Part shown: piece by piece, positions 8,519 to 17,425 of the stretch | Layout of the letters: the number at the start of each line of letters is the position of its first letter | Position numbering within the stretch: position 1 is the first letter of the stretch | Source: CAZWRN01 sp964446685 | GTDB taxonomy: Bacteria; Patescibacteriota; Microgenomatia; Daviesbacterales; UBA10151 | DNA length: 64,000 nucleotides | Assembly: GCA_964446685.1 (NCBI GenBank) | Contig: CAYUPO010000003.1 | Coordinates: 39,895 to 103,894 of the forward strand | Reading direction: 5' to 3' | Made by a program: the position numbers and the translations under genes | Notes under the pieces: model-generated | Seen by the model: only the letters and a program-made list of their open reading frames with translations | The model's database searches: none | Told to the model about the DNA's origin: nothing

Positions 8519-10013
8519 ACCATAGAACAGTTATAGTTACTGCTGCCGTTCACCAGATCTTAGTCCCCAAGCTCGTCCCAACCTTGCGGCAGGAGTCACC
8601 TGAAAGTTTAAATTACTGGCACTGGGCAGGCGTCAGCCCGTATACATCAGCTTTCGCTTTGGCACGGACCTGTGTTTTTGATAAACAGTCGCTCAGTGGC
8701 GTTCGCTGCGACCCTGAAATCTTGCGATCCAGGGTGGGACATCTTGCTAACTTACGTCCAGCTATATTGCCGAGTTCCTTAAGGATAGTTCTTCCGATCG
8801 CCTTTGTATACTCAACTCGCCCACCTGTGTTGGTTTTAGTACGGTTTCTCTATGTTTCCATTACGAGGATTTTCCTGAAAACAGAAAAATTCTTCCTTTC
8901 GGCGTCACAACTCACCTTTGTATCATGCACCTTACGGCACATGACAGCCCGACGAATCGGACCAAGAGCGGATTTGCCAACTCTCGCTAATTTGTTGCTT
9001 GCACTAGCATATAGCTAGCGAAGGTTTTCCCATTCTGTCCCCTCTTAAGGGCTCCTAGATAAATAAATTTATTTCGGACTTGTCAAACATAAAAAAGTAC
9101 AGGAATTTTAACCTGTTGTCCATCCCATACGCCTTTTGGGGGCCTCTGGTTAGGACCGACTTACCCGACCCTGATTAACATTGGATCGGAAACCTGGGGC
9201 ATTCGGCGGACTGATTTCTCATCAGTCTTTCGTTACTCATACCGGCATTCTCACTTCTAAACAATCCACCGCCTCTCACAAGTACGACTTCACTTCGTTT
9301 AGAACGCTCCCCTACCACTTGTATTACTACAAATCTAAAGCTTCGGCAGTACATTTAGCCCCGATAAATTGTCGGCGCCACTGACCGTAGTAGACCAGCG
9401 AGCTGTTACGCTTTCTTTAAAAGATGGCTGCTTCTAAGCCAACTTCCTGGCTGTCTAAGGTCGATGACTTCCTTTAACACTTAATGTACATTTAGGGGCC
9501 TTAGCTGTTAGTCTGGGTTGTTTCCCTTGAGACCGCTCCGCTTAGCCGGATCGGACTGACTCCTGCTACACAATATAGTATTTGAAGTTTGATTGGACCG
9601 ATAGCATTGCTGCCACCAAGTCCATCCAGAGCTCTACCCCTATATTGATTGCACAGGGCTATACCTAGATATATTTCGGGGAGAACCAGCTATCTCCGAG
9701 TTCGTTAGGCATATCACCTCTAACCACAATTCATCCCAAAGAATTTCTGCTCTAGCGGGTTCGGTCCTTCACTCGTCTCTCGACGAGCTTCAACCTGATC
9801 ATGGTTAGCTCACTCGGTTTCGGGTCTAAACACAGCTACTAATCGCCCGATTAGGGCTCGCTTTCACTACGGCTTCGTACAGAATACTTAGCCTTGCAGC
9901 AATGTTTAACTCACCGGTTCATTCTTCAATAGGCACGCGGTTCCACAAAAATGTGGTTCCACTGCTTGTCAACATACGGTTTCAGTTTCTATTTCACTGG
10001 GCGTCTCGCCCTT

Positions 10014-10053
<40 letters not shown>

Positions 10054-10882
10054 CGAAAGCATATTTAGCCTTAGCAAATGGTCTTGCTAGCTTCACCCAG
10101 GATTACACGTGTCCTGGGCTACTCAGGTGTTCAATAACGGTGTTTTAAATTTTAAATACAGGACTATCACCCTCTATGGTCTTACTTTCCAGCAAGTTCT
10201 TCTATTTAAAACACATCGCATAGCTTGAATCCTACAACCCTCCAGGCCTATCTCCTTACGGAAATAGGATAATCTGAAGTTTGGGCTCTTCCCTTTTCGC
10301 TCGCCACTACTTGGGGAATCATTATTATTTTCTGTTCCTGCGCTTACTTAGATGTTTCAGTTCAGCGCGTGCCCGCCGCCAACCTATGTATTCAGTTGGA
10401 GGTACTCTATAAAAGAGTGGGTTACCCCATTCGGAAATCTGTGAGTCAAAGCTTCTTGGCAGCTCTTCACAGCTTATCGCAACCATGTACGTCCTTCTTC
10501 GGTGCTTTCGACCAAGGCATCCACCGTACGCCTTAATGTTGAGTATATTTTGGCTTCAATGACACACAAAAAGCTTCTTGCGAATCTTTCTGCATATCTA
10601 AATTTGGCCTTCCCATTCATAACTATCGATCGGATAGTTATGATGTTTGTTTTACTTCCACCCTTGCGGGTGTGATAAAACTGTCGTATTCACATTTTAA
10701 AGTACAAACTCCAGGACTTAAGTTACTACGTCTTCCCTGCCTTTGCAGAGTTTTAAATGAATAATTGACGAATTCACCAAGCTCTTCGGCCCGGATATGA
10801 GCTTTCAATCATTTGATTAAAAAAACTTATCCTTGCTGAAAACCAACCCAAACTCTTTGCGTCAAACGTCTTTCATAGGTTG

Positions 10883-10988
10883 TGGGTTATCTTTTATTTA
10901 TATTTCGGCTTACGCCGAAGAGCGTAAGCTCGCAAGCTTCGCTTATATATGTAGATAACCCGTTTAAATGTCGTTCAGACATTTAAAC
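10883..10988. repeat. Composite hairpin next to tRNA-Ala
   Basis: GGGTTATC...GATAACCC encloses smaller hairpins (CGGCTTACGCCG, GAGCGTAAGCTC). It is followed directly by GTTTAAATGTC-GTTCA-GACATTTAAAC. A similar pair (GTTTGAATGTC/GACATTCAAAC, then GGGTGAAA...TTTTCACCC) lies upstream of tRNA-Ile at about 57458-57527. Confidence 0.7.
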
Positions 10989-10989
10989 A

Positions 10990-11010
10990 GTCGAACCTCC
11001 TACATCTTCA
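10990..11010 (-). repeat. Partial copy of tRNA-Ala (anticodon-stem 3' strand to T-arm)
   Basis: A 21-bp exact copy of bases 11111-11131 of the tRNA-Ala gene, placed about 87 bp downstream of the tRNA 3' end. It cannot fold as a tRNA. Confidence 0.85.
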
Positions 11011-11096
11011 CTTTTGACGAAGTCAAAAGGAGCTTCGCTCACTTTCAATTTATTGAAAGGAGTTTACTCATTGCATATGCTTCCACCGGGCAACTG

Positions 11097-11168
11097 TGGA
11101 CCCGAGAGGAGTCGAACCTCCTACATCTTCATTGCAAATGAAGCGTTCTACCGGTGAACTACGAGCCC
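11097..11168 (-). tRNA. tRNA-Ala (UGC)
   Basis: 72 nt on the minus strand. Acceptor GGGCTCG/CGGGTCC; anticodon stem CTTCA/TGAAG with loop TTTGCAA (anticodon TGC); T-arm AGGAG GTTCGAC CTCCT-type. CCA is not encoded. It precedes 23S in the same orientation with a 550-bp spacer and is probably co-transcribed with it. Confidence 0.93.
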
Positions 11169-11298
11169 GCTTAGGGATCCAACAACGCAAAAAAAGCCAC
11201 ATTTACTTTCGTATCTGTGTCTAAGTTTCGTATTTATATTTAAATTTGAGGGATGCAACGCTTGAGACTCCTCCAAGCCTGGAGGATCCAAGCTGGGG

Positions 11299-11329
11299 AT
11301 TATATGTGAGCGTTGTTTCTCGCAATCAA
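11299..11329 (-). promoter_or_regulatory. Probable promoter of the tRNA-Ala / 23S transcript
   Basis: Minus strand TTGATT (11324-11329), 19-nt spacer, TATAAT (11299-11304), about 130 nt before tRNA-Ala. The leader holds a hairpin CCTCCAGGCTTGGAGG (about 11270-11286). The spacer is long for a sigma-70 site, so the -35 assignment is tentative. Confidence 0.5.
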
Positions 11330-11404
11330 CATCATGCTCGGTAATAATATCAAATGAGGAAATCTAAGTCAATACAGACTGTGCGAGAGAGCATCCAATA
11401 ACTT

Positions 11405-13180
11405 TTACTGGACTATTCCAGACAGCTTCAAGAGCTGAACCATTCCGGCGAAGTCAAAGGTGTTGATTACACCATCATCATTAGTATCCAGTTCATCGAT
11501 CAGATCCTGAGTTTTATTCCAGTTTGATAACATGATTGACAGATCAACCAGATCAACTTTATTGTCCCTGTTGGAATCACCTTTAACAAATTGTCCGGCT
11601 GCCAATTCTGTGACCTGCAGTAATGGATTAGCTGACTTTACTGCAGCTGTGCCACCCTGTACCAGTGCATTGAAGTAGTATTCTGGTGGATTATTGATTC
11701 CAAAGTAACCATCTGGCTGGAATTCAGCTAACCATGAGCCGGTTGCCTGATTATTCGTATCAAATTTAGCAGATGGTGGCTGATTGTTAACTGGATCGGT
11801 ACCGAGCGCACCATCGTCCTCAAAGATATTAAAGGAGACTGTTTTGCCTGCACAGGTACCTGTACCTGTCACATTTAGGTTAACTAATTTCTTTTCCAGG
11901 ATTGGATTACTGCTTGCAACCCAAGTGGCTGAGGATATATCACAAGTGGCGGCTATAGGTGATGGAGATGCAACTGGACTTGGCGCAACTGATGCTGAAG
12001 CCACAACTGATGGTGATGCTACAGGTGATGGTGAAGGCGCTGCTGATGGAGCCACAGAAGCAGATGGAACAACACTAGGTGAGGCTATTGGAGATGGAAC
12101 TGGTGAAGCAATAGGTGAAGGTGATACTACAGGTGATGGTGAAGGCTGGGCAACAGCAGCTACAGTATAAGTACCACCAACAGAACTAAGCAGGATGTTG
12201 GCATTATCAGAGTTTCGGAATACAGTTGAAGTCCCATCAAAGAAAGCAAAGGCAGAACCAGCGGCTTTACCGGTAAAATAGACAGTAGCCATCAGTGAAG
12301 GAGTGGTTGTTCCTTTATAACCCGGTGTTGGTACACCACCTACAACTGAAATAGTTCCAGTGGCATTATCAAAACTAGTTGGGCTGGAAACCCATTGTGT
12401 TATAAAGCTTCCGGTGGTATCTATTCTGGAAACTGATAGTTTATTTGGATCGAAATTGATTTTGGCTGAGAATAGATTGGCATTTTCAACGGCGTTTTTA
12501 ACCCGGACCTGGATTGGCATCTCAGCTCCAACATTAACCGAACCTGAAGCAGGTGTTAAAGTGAATTCAGCTGTTTTTGTAACTGCCTGAGGGTCAGTCA
12601 CTGTCACATCAGAATTAGTCAGACTACCGACCATATCACCTGTTTGATTTAAGGCGGCTACATGAGTAGTAGCAGGATCAATCGTTATTTGGGAAGCAGT
12701 GGTAGTGGTATTTAAAGCCTTAAATTCAAGTGCTGCAACTGAACCAGTGCCACTTTTGTAGGCATTTACTTCCTGAGCATAAGTTAAAGCTATTGTCCCG
12801 CTTGAACTACTAATTTGAGGGGCAACCAGATCTTTAGCAAAAAAACTACTTCGGGCTACTGTTACCAGCTGCAGATTTTGCGGATTGTATTTGATCCCCA
12901 ACTCCATTGCTGTTGGCTGTTCAGTTTTTGCATCAATTGCAACATTAACCAAAAAAGTTTTGCCTTTTTCGATAGTTACTGTATTTGGTACAACTTCCAG
13001 ATCAACTATACCAGCAGCAAAAGAGGAGTTTTTTGGAAATAAACTAGAAAAAAGAGTATTTTTGAAAGGAAGTACAGAAGAGAAGAAAAGATATCCTAAG
13101 ATCCCAACAACAGCCACAAGAAGCAAAATAGCCGGTGCGATTACTCCTTTTTGATTTAGATCACTTAAATACCTGGACAT
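11405..13180 (-). CDS. Anchored protein with two cohesin domains, Pro/Ser linker and C-terminal dockerin
   Basis: 591 aa from the ATG at 13180; an in-frame ATG at 13225 would add 15 residues, but CATAAT with a TTGTAA box at 18 nt lies 7 nt before 13180. A membrane helix at about 10-32 is followed by PFKNTLFSSLFPKNSSFAAG, a tag shared with the gene at 55950-57332. Cohesin-like domains lie at about 45-180 and 200-340 (the second has TGTISVVGGVPTPGYKG). Then come about 65 residues of PSPVASP-type linker and a beta domain with two Cys. The dockerin contains DSNRDNKVDLVDLS and DTNDDGVINTFDFA. The layout suggests a surface scaffold that both binds and offers docking modules. Confidence 0.85.
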   Translation of the reverse strand: MSRYLSDLNQKGVIAPAILLLVAVVGILGYLFFSSVLPFKNTLFSSLFPKNSSFAAGIVDLEVVPNTVTIEKGKTFLVNVAIDAKTEQPTAMELGIKYNPQNLQLVTVARSSFFAKDLVAPQISSSSGTIALTYAQEVNAYKSGTGSVAALEFKALNTTTTASQITIDPATTHVAALNQTGDMVGSLTNSDVTVTDPQAVTKTAEFTLTPASGSVNVGAEMPIQVRVKNAVENANLFSAKINFDPNKLSVSRIDTTGSFITQWVSSPTSFDNATGTISVVGGVPTPGYKGTTTPSLMATVYFTGKAAGSAFAFFDGTSTVFRNSDNANILLSSVGGTYTVAAVAQPSPSPVVSPSPIASPVPSPIASPSVVPSASVAPSAAPSPSPVASPSVVASASVAPSPVASPSPIAATCDISSATWVASSNPILEKKLVNLNVTGTGTCAGKTVSFNIFEDDGALGTDPVNNQPPSAKFDTNNQATGSWLAEFQPDGYFGINNPPEYYFNALVQGGTAAVKSANPLLQVTELAAGQFVKGDSNRDNKVDLVDLSIMLSNWNKTQDLIDELDTNDDGVINTFDFAGMVQLLKLSGIVQ

Positions 13181-13247
13181 TAAGATTATTATGTGAATTT
13201 CTATATCTAAATTACAAGTAGGCAATTTAGGTACAAAATAACGCTAT

Positions 13248-14885
13248 TTATTTTTGCTTACTCTTTTTATCAATATATAGCACCAGGCTTAGTGTTCTGG
13301 CAGTATTATCATATTCAGAATCGAGAGTAACATTTAATGCAGCGGCGATCTGCTGAGCAAAAATACCTTCCAAGCCTGAGGCGAATTTCAAATGGCTGCT
13401 GCTGCCTAGGGTTCCATATCCTTTGATAAAAAGCATTTTCTTTTCTTCAGGCAGAAGAGAGATCCCAGACACAGCGATCTTAATCCGAACAATCGATTCA
13501 TTATATAAATCTACCTGGACCAAGACCGTTTTTTGAGGGGTCGCCACACTCAGTAAATTAGCTATAAAAATAAGTTTATTTAGTAAAATACCAAACCATT
13601 TAATTGATATTGAAGTACTGAAATAAGGAGAGGTCATCTGGATTGCAGACAGGTTTAGTCCAGGGGGCAAAGGTGCTAATTTGGTCTGAGATGAAAAAGC
13701 CAGATTATAAGACAGGGTATTGTTGATCAAATGCGAAAATTCCTGATTTTGACTGACCATATTACTGGTGAATTGGGCAAGATCAACAAATGATGGCACT
13801 TTATCATCATTGATCTGTTTAATTTCAGTTAGCAGCATACTATCTTCCCCCCAATTTTTGGCCAGATATAACTGCCCTGCCAGATGAGCTAATTTCCCTG
13901 AGATTAATTTGTCTTTCAAGTCCTCTAAAGTGGCCTGTTGTTTGATCTGAAGAGATTTAATAATCGACAGGGTATCCGGACTTGAATCAGTCTTAGCGGT
14001 AGTTTGAGTGTTAGTAATAATGAAAGTTATTTGTTCAACCGTCCCCTGAAGATCAGCAACAGGCTTAATATCCACCACTACATTAAAAGGGGCGGGATTA
14101 TTTTTGGCATACATATTAATTTCGGTTAACCTTTTTTGAACTTTTTGGGTCAGAAAATCTTTAATTAACGGATGATCAGCATTCACAAAACTGTTATTTT
14201 TAGTCCTCAAATACAAAATATCAAAAATCGGCTTACTGACAATTTCTGTACGGGAGAGCATCAAAGCCCGCTCGACGGTATCATTGACGGAAAGTATTTT
14301 TAAATCCAAATTAGTTATAAAAACCAGTTCATTGATCTCACCTAAAATAATTTTATTGGCTGAAACTTCCTTTTCTAAAATATTTGCCAGTTTTGCTTTG
14401 AGTTGAAACTGTTGGGCCAGAAAATAACAAAAAGGCAGAATAATAAAGTAGGACATAAAATAAAGCGTCAGACTGCCCGGATCCTCAGCCAAAGTAGTTG
14501 CCAGTCTGGGATCGATTTTTAAATGCACTAGCAATCCAAGTGCGGACAGGAAGACAAAAAAGAGTGACGCTTTGAGGCTAAGGAAAAAACCAAGACCTAA
14601 AGCAAAAAAATGCAACATTACAAAAAATGAGCTGTAAAATCCACCGGTACTGTAAACCAAAAGCTCTACCAACATACTGCTGAAAAATAAAAATAGCCAT
14701 CTGATTACTGCTACTTTCCTGGCATTTGAAGCGGTAAATATAAATTTCTGAAAAAATATCAGTCCAATGATCAGCACGGCCATGGTGATGTATTGAGTCT
14801 GAAGTGAGGAATTAAAATAAATCAGCAGCAGGGAAAAAAAATTGGACAAAAATAAAATAGTTACTTCAAGCAGAATGATTAACAT
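13248..14885 (-). CDS. Membrane PAS-domain sensor with degenerate histidine-kinase core (pseudo-kinase), copy 2
   Basis: 545 aa, paralogous to the gene at 3388-5019 with the same order: about six N-terminal membrane helices (residues 1-165), a PAS domain (INELVFITNLDLKILSVNDT), a helical linker and a HATPase-like end with SGLEGIFAQQIAAALN in place of the G2 box. No H-box His or N-box Asn is visible. A TACAAT box lies 11 nt before ATG. The two copies flank the 5S/23S region. It is downstream of the small one-helix protein at 14967-15119 on the same strand. Loss of the same catalytic positions in both copies argues for a non-kinase signalling role kept under selection. Confidence 0.7.
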   Translation of the reverse strand: MLIILLEVTILFLSNFFSLLLIYFNSSLQTQYITMAVLIIGLIFFQKFIFTASNARKVAVIRWLFLFFSSMLVELLVYSTGGFYSSFFVMLHFFALGLGFFLSLKASLFFVFLSALGLLVHLKIDPRLATTLAEDPGSLTLYFMSYFIILPFCYFLAQQFQLKAKLANILEKEVSANKIILGEINELVFITNLDLKILSVNDTVERALMLSRTEIVSKPIFDILYLRTKNNSFVNADHPLIKDFLTQKVQKRLTEINMYAKNNPAPFNVVVDIKPVADLQGTVEQITFIITNTQTTAKTDSSPDTLSIIKSLQIKQQATLEDLKDKLISGKLAHLAGQLYLAKNWGEDSMLLTEIKQINDDKVPSFVDLAQFTSNMVSQNQEFSHLINNTLSYNLAFSSQTKLAPLPPGLNLSAIQMTSPYFSTSISIKWFGILLNKLIFIANLLSVATPQKTVLVQVDLYNESIVRIKIAVSGISLLPEEKKMLFIKGYGTLGSSSHLKFASGLEGIFAQQIAAALNVTLDSEYDNTARTLSLVLYIDKKSKQK

Positions 14886-14966
14886 AGATAGAATTCATTG
14901 TAGTAATAAAATGTGTGGACTGTCCAGAAAGAAAGATATTTAAGAGATCAAAATTACTAAAAATCA

Positions 14967-15119
14967 CTAGCGGGTGCTGGAAGCTTCACTGGCAACATGC
15001 GTATTGTCTATCTGGGGGGCATTTATATATACATAGGAAGCACCAAATGCCAGAACCACAATCAGAAGCACTACAATCAGCAGACTTCCTGTTTCAGATT
15101 TTGATGATGAATTAAGCAC
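14967..15119 (-). CDS. Small one-helix membrane protein (50 aa)
   Basis: GTG start at 15119. The product is LNSSSKSETGSL, then a strongly hydrophobic helix LIVVLLIVVLAFGASYVYI, then a short polar tail ending STR and a TAG stop. TTGACA-N18-TACGCT ends 7 nt before the GTG, the leaderless arrangement of most genes here, which supports both the gene and the start. Function unknown. It is shorter than usual gene-calling limits. Confidence 0.6.
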   Translation of the reverse strand: MLNSSSKSETGSLLIVVLLIVVLAFGASYVYINAPQIDNTHVASEASSTR

Positions 15120-15126
15120 ATTTTTA

Positions 15127-15156
15127 AGCGTATCACCTATTTGTGAAAACTGTCAA
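15127..15156 (-). promoter_or_regulatory. Promoter of the 50-aa membrane protein
   Basis: TTGACA (15151-15156), 18-nt spacer, TACGCT (15127-15132); start codon 7 nt downstream. Confidence 0.65.
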
Positions 15157-15192
15157 TTGGAAATTTATACCTTCCAGTTATTACAAATCTAG

Positions 15193-15222
15193 TTGACATA
15201 GTATATAAGAAGATCATATCGT
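15193..15222 (+). promoter_or_regulatory. Promoter of the surface-protein cluster
   Basis: TTGACA (15193-15198), 18-nt spacer, TATCGT (15217-15222); the GTG at 15235 is 12 nt further. It is divergent from the promoter of the small membrane protein. Confidence 0.65.
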
Positions 15223-15234
15223 AAGAGTACTGCT

Positions 15235-17076
15235 GTGAGAATATCAAATATCCAATATCCAATATCCAATGCCAAATGGGGTTCTAAGTTTACTTCTTAT
15301 GTGCTATCTGCTATCAGCTCTCAGCTATCTGCCAACTCTCAAGCTGGTGTTGCTCAATTAGCTCTGGTTATGCTTCTTCTAGCAGGTGTCGCTGTAGGAA
15401 CCTATGTGGTCCAAAATAGAACTAATCTCATCCCCCATGCACAGGAATGCACTGAAACCAGACTTGATAATGAATGCCGTGACGATGGGTATATATATGA
15501 AATTTATCAGGACTGTAATGGAGATTATAGAAGAGAAAACACAAATGAAACATGTGGAGAAAAAGATCAGACGGAATCCTGCGGTTATGATCAGAAATCT
15601 GTAGAATACAGCTGCAAAAATGGCTATCGATGTTTTGAAGATTATTTCAAAGATTCTTCAACCAGCTGTAAATGGCAATATAAAGATCCACATTTTCACT
15701 GTGATGAAGATTCAAAATGTAGTACCGATGCCAAAAATAGCGCAGATAAAAATGAAGAAGAATGTCGAAATTCCGGTAACGTTTGGGAAGATAACACCTG
15801 TAAACAAAAAGCCGTCTCAAAAGGGCCATCTGGTCCAGGAAGCTCAGATGATAACAAAACGGCTGATAACACTTCATATGATCAGGGTGACTGCCGGGAT
15901 GGAGCTAAAGTTTATAAAGACGGATACACCTGGATTACTTACTGTACTAAAGTCTGTAGTAAAAACTCTGATTGTCCAAAAAATACGACTGATGGTGCAG
16001 TCAATCCTGAAACCAGTAACTGGTGTTACGGCTTTAATGGCGGTAAAGCTCCCCGTTGTATGATGCTGGTTCAGAGTGATAATAAAGAAGTCAATGACCA
16101 GTCAAGGAAAAGCAGTAACTCAAAAGCAGTTGAGGAGATTAAATCTACTATTGCTCAAGGTGGAGATCCTAACCCAGCGGCTGCCGCAGCTACTCAAAGT
16201 TCTTCAGCTGATTTTAAAGCTAAAATTGATGCTCAAAATACCCAACGAGGCAGCCTCGTCAGTGAGCTGGCCACTGTTTTAAATAATGCAGGATCAGGCA
16301 ATAGTTCACTCACTGGCGCAGTTAACCGAGCCCAATCCCTGATTACTTCAGCTGCTTCAAGTGCTGCTGCCTGCTATACCGGAACTGACAAACCATTAAA
16401 TGACAGCTGTGATGCTACTACCCAGGCTGCCAACGATATCGCGGTTGCTGCTTCAAGGGTGGCTTTATTTGATGCAGTAGCAGCCGGTGTCCCTAATACC
16501 TGTGTCAAAGTTGATATGGCTGTTGGAGCTAATACTTCCAATTCAATTATAGAAGTTGCACCAGCTGAAAATGCCTCCAATCTATCCCGGTTATTTATGT
16601 GTCGCGGAGCAGAAAGCGCCACAGGTAAAAAAGATGGAGATATTAAATGGCGGGTTCGCGATAATAATGGCTCACTTCAAGAAGTATCCCAAACATCATT
16701 AACTCAGCTTGGTTTACAAAATGGCCAAAAACAAATTCTTACAATTCCAGAAAATTTTATAGTTAGACGTAATAACGCGGCAGCCTTATCATCTCAGCCT
16801 GCATTTGCTGGGACAACTACCTTAAACTTTAATGAAACATCAAGCACTGCGTGGAAGGAAGTAGCTGTTAGTAATTGTTTAAGTAACTGCTCTAGTTTTC
16901 CGTCTGGCGCTGCTTGTTATCAAAAAGGAACTACCAACGAATATAATTGTAATGGAGCCAATCAAACGCAATCAACCGTTTCGGAAAAGAAGAACTTAGC
17001 GAAAAATGCTACCTGCAACGATAATAAAGAATGTAGATCAGGCCAGTGCAATCCGGGGACATCAAAATGTTTATGA
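15235..17076 (+). CDS. Large Cys-rich anchored surface protein
   Basis: 613 aa from GTG. The first 35 residues are encoded by heptanucleotide arrays (AATATCC and GCTATCT units), giving peptides such as ISNIQYPISN. Next come a membrane helix and the surface tag GTYVVQNRTNLIPHAQE. Residues about 65-280 are Cys-rich, with pairs such as CKNGYRCFEDY and CSKNSDCP. Residues about 300-400 are Ala/Ser-rich and helical. Residues about 400-490 carry a domain shared with the genes at 17426 and 19552: CVKVDMAVG...LFMCRG...KWRVRDNNG. The C-terminus is again Cys-rich (CNDNKECRSGQCNPG). No catalytic motif is seen. The true start could be inside the array, near the helix. Confidence 0.75.
   Translation: MRISNIQYPISNAKWGSKFTSYVLSAISSQLSANSQAGVAQLALVMLLLAGVAVGTYVVQNRTNLIPHAQECTETRLDNECRDDGYIYEIYQDCNGDYRRENTNETCGEKDQTESCGYDQKSVEYSCKNGYRCFEDYFKDSSTSCKWQYKDPHFHCDEDSKCSTDAKNSADKNEEECRNSGNVWEDNTCKQKAVSKGPSGPGSSDDNKTADNTSYDQGDCRDGAKVYKDGYTWITYCTKVCSKNSDCPKNTTDGAVNPETSNWCYGFNGGKAPRCMMLVQSDNKEVNDQSRKSSNSKAVEEIKSTIAQGGDPNPAAAAATQSSSADFKAKIDAQNTQRGSLVSELATVLNNAGSGNSSLTGAVNRAQSLITSAASSAAACYTGTDKPLNDSCDATTQAANDIAVAASRVALFDAVAAGVPNTCVKVDMAVGANTSNSIIEVAPAENASNLSRLFMCRGAESATGKKDGDIKWRVRDNNGSLQEVSQTSLTQLGLQNGQKQILTIPENFIVRRNNAAALSSQPAFAGTTTLNFNETSSTAWKEVAVSNCLSNCSSFPSGAACYQKGTTNEYNCNGANQTQSTVSEKKNLAKNATCNDNKECRSGQCNPGTSKCL
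15240..15334. repeat. Heptanucleotide arrays at the 5' end of a gene
   Basis: AATATCC units at 15240-15273 and GCTATCT/GCTATCA/GCTCTCA units at about 15303-15334. Because 7 is not a multiple of 3, the array is read through all three frames and stays open here. Confidence 0.8.
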
Positions 17077-17384
17077 GAAACAAGTTGTCAGCTATCATTC
17101 GTCAGTCTTCAGCTTCAAATGAGAATGGAGTTGGACTAATGATTATCATTGGAATTATTTCTGTGCTGCTGATTGGAGCAATCGCTGTGACGACTCCGCA
17201 AATAAAAAAATTTATCCTTCCATCATCTGCTGAACCTTCCCCTACTTTAAGTCCTGCACCAGAAACAGTTCAACTCTCAGAAAAACAGCAGTTATATTTG
17301 CGTAATAAAGAACGGATCCAGCAGGAATTAAACCTGGATGACACCCAATTTAATCTTTTAGTTGAGAGTGCTGCAAAAAACTAA
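17073..17384 (+). CDS. Small anchored protein with C-terminal helical motif
   Basis: 103 aa from the ATG at 17073, which overlaps the upstream TGA (ATGA), so it is translationally coupled to the Cys-rich gene; an ATG at 17067 is also possible. A membrane helix (GLMIIIGIISVLLIGAIAV) is followed by a Pro/Ser stretch and a charged helix ending LNLDDTQFNLLVESAA. The protein at 18801-19082 has the same plan and a similar ending (YDLSETQLEILSRV). Function unknown; probably an extracellular partner of the neighbouring surface proteins. Confidence 0.7.
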   Translation: MRNKLSAIIRQSSASNENGVGLMIIIGIISVLLIGAIAVTTPQIKKFILPSSAEPSPTLSPAPETVQLSEKQQLYLRNKERIQQELNLDDTQFNLLVESAAKN

Positions 17385-17389
17385 ACTCG

Positions 17390-17419
17390 TTGACAATATG
17401 CCCGCAAAACTAATATTGT
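17390..17419 (+). promoter_or_regulatory. Promoter of the 456-aa surface protein
   Basis: TTGACA (17390-17395), 18-nt spacer, TATTGT (17414-17419), then exactly 6 nt to the ATG at 17426. It predicts a leaderless mRNA. Confidence 0.7.
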
Positions 17420-17425
17420 AAGGAT

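Larger units (their letters stand above)
10547..11096 (-). other. Spacer between tRNA-Ala and 23S rRNA
   Basis: 550 bp with no ORF. It holds a hairpin ATAACTATC/GATAGTTAT near 10620, a long inverted repeat GGGTTATC...GATAACCC (10883-10961), a perfect hairpin GTTTAAATGTC/GACATTTAAAC (10962-10988) and a partial tRNA-Ala copy. It is probably transcribed with 23S and processed; this is inferred from orientation. Confidence 0.7.

Noticed and set aside
11784..12170. 128-codon plus-strand ORF rich in Gly/Asp/Ala
   Set aside because: Antisense shadow of the PSPVASP linker in the cohesin protein; low complexity only.
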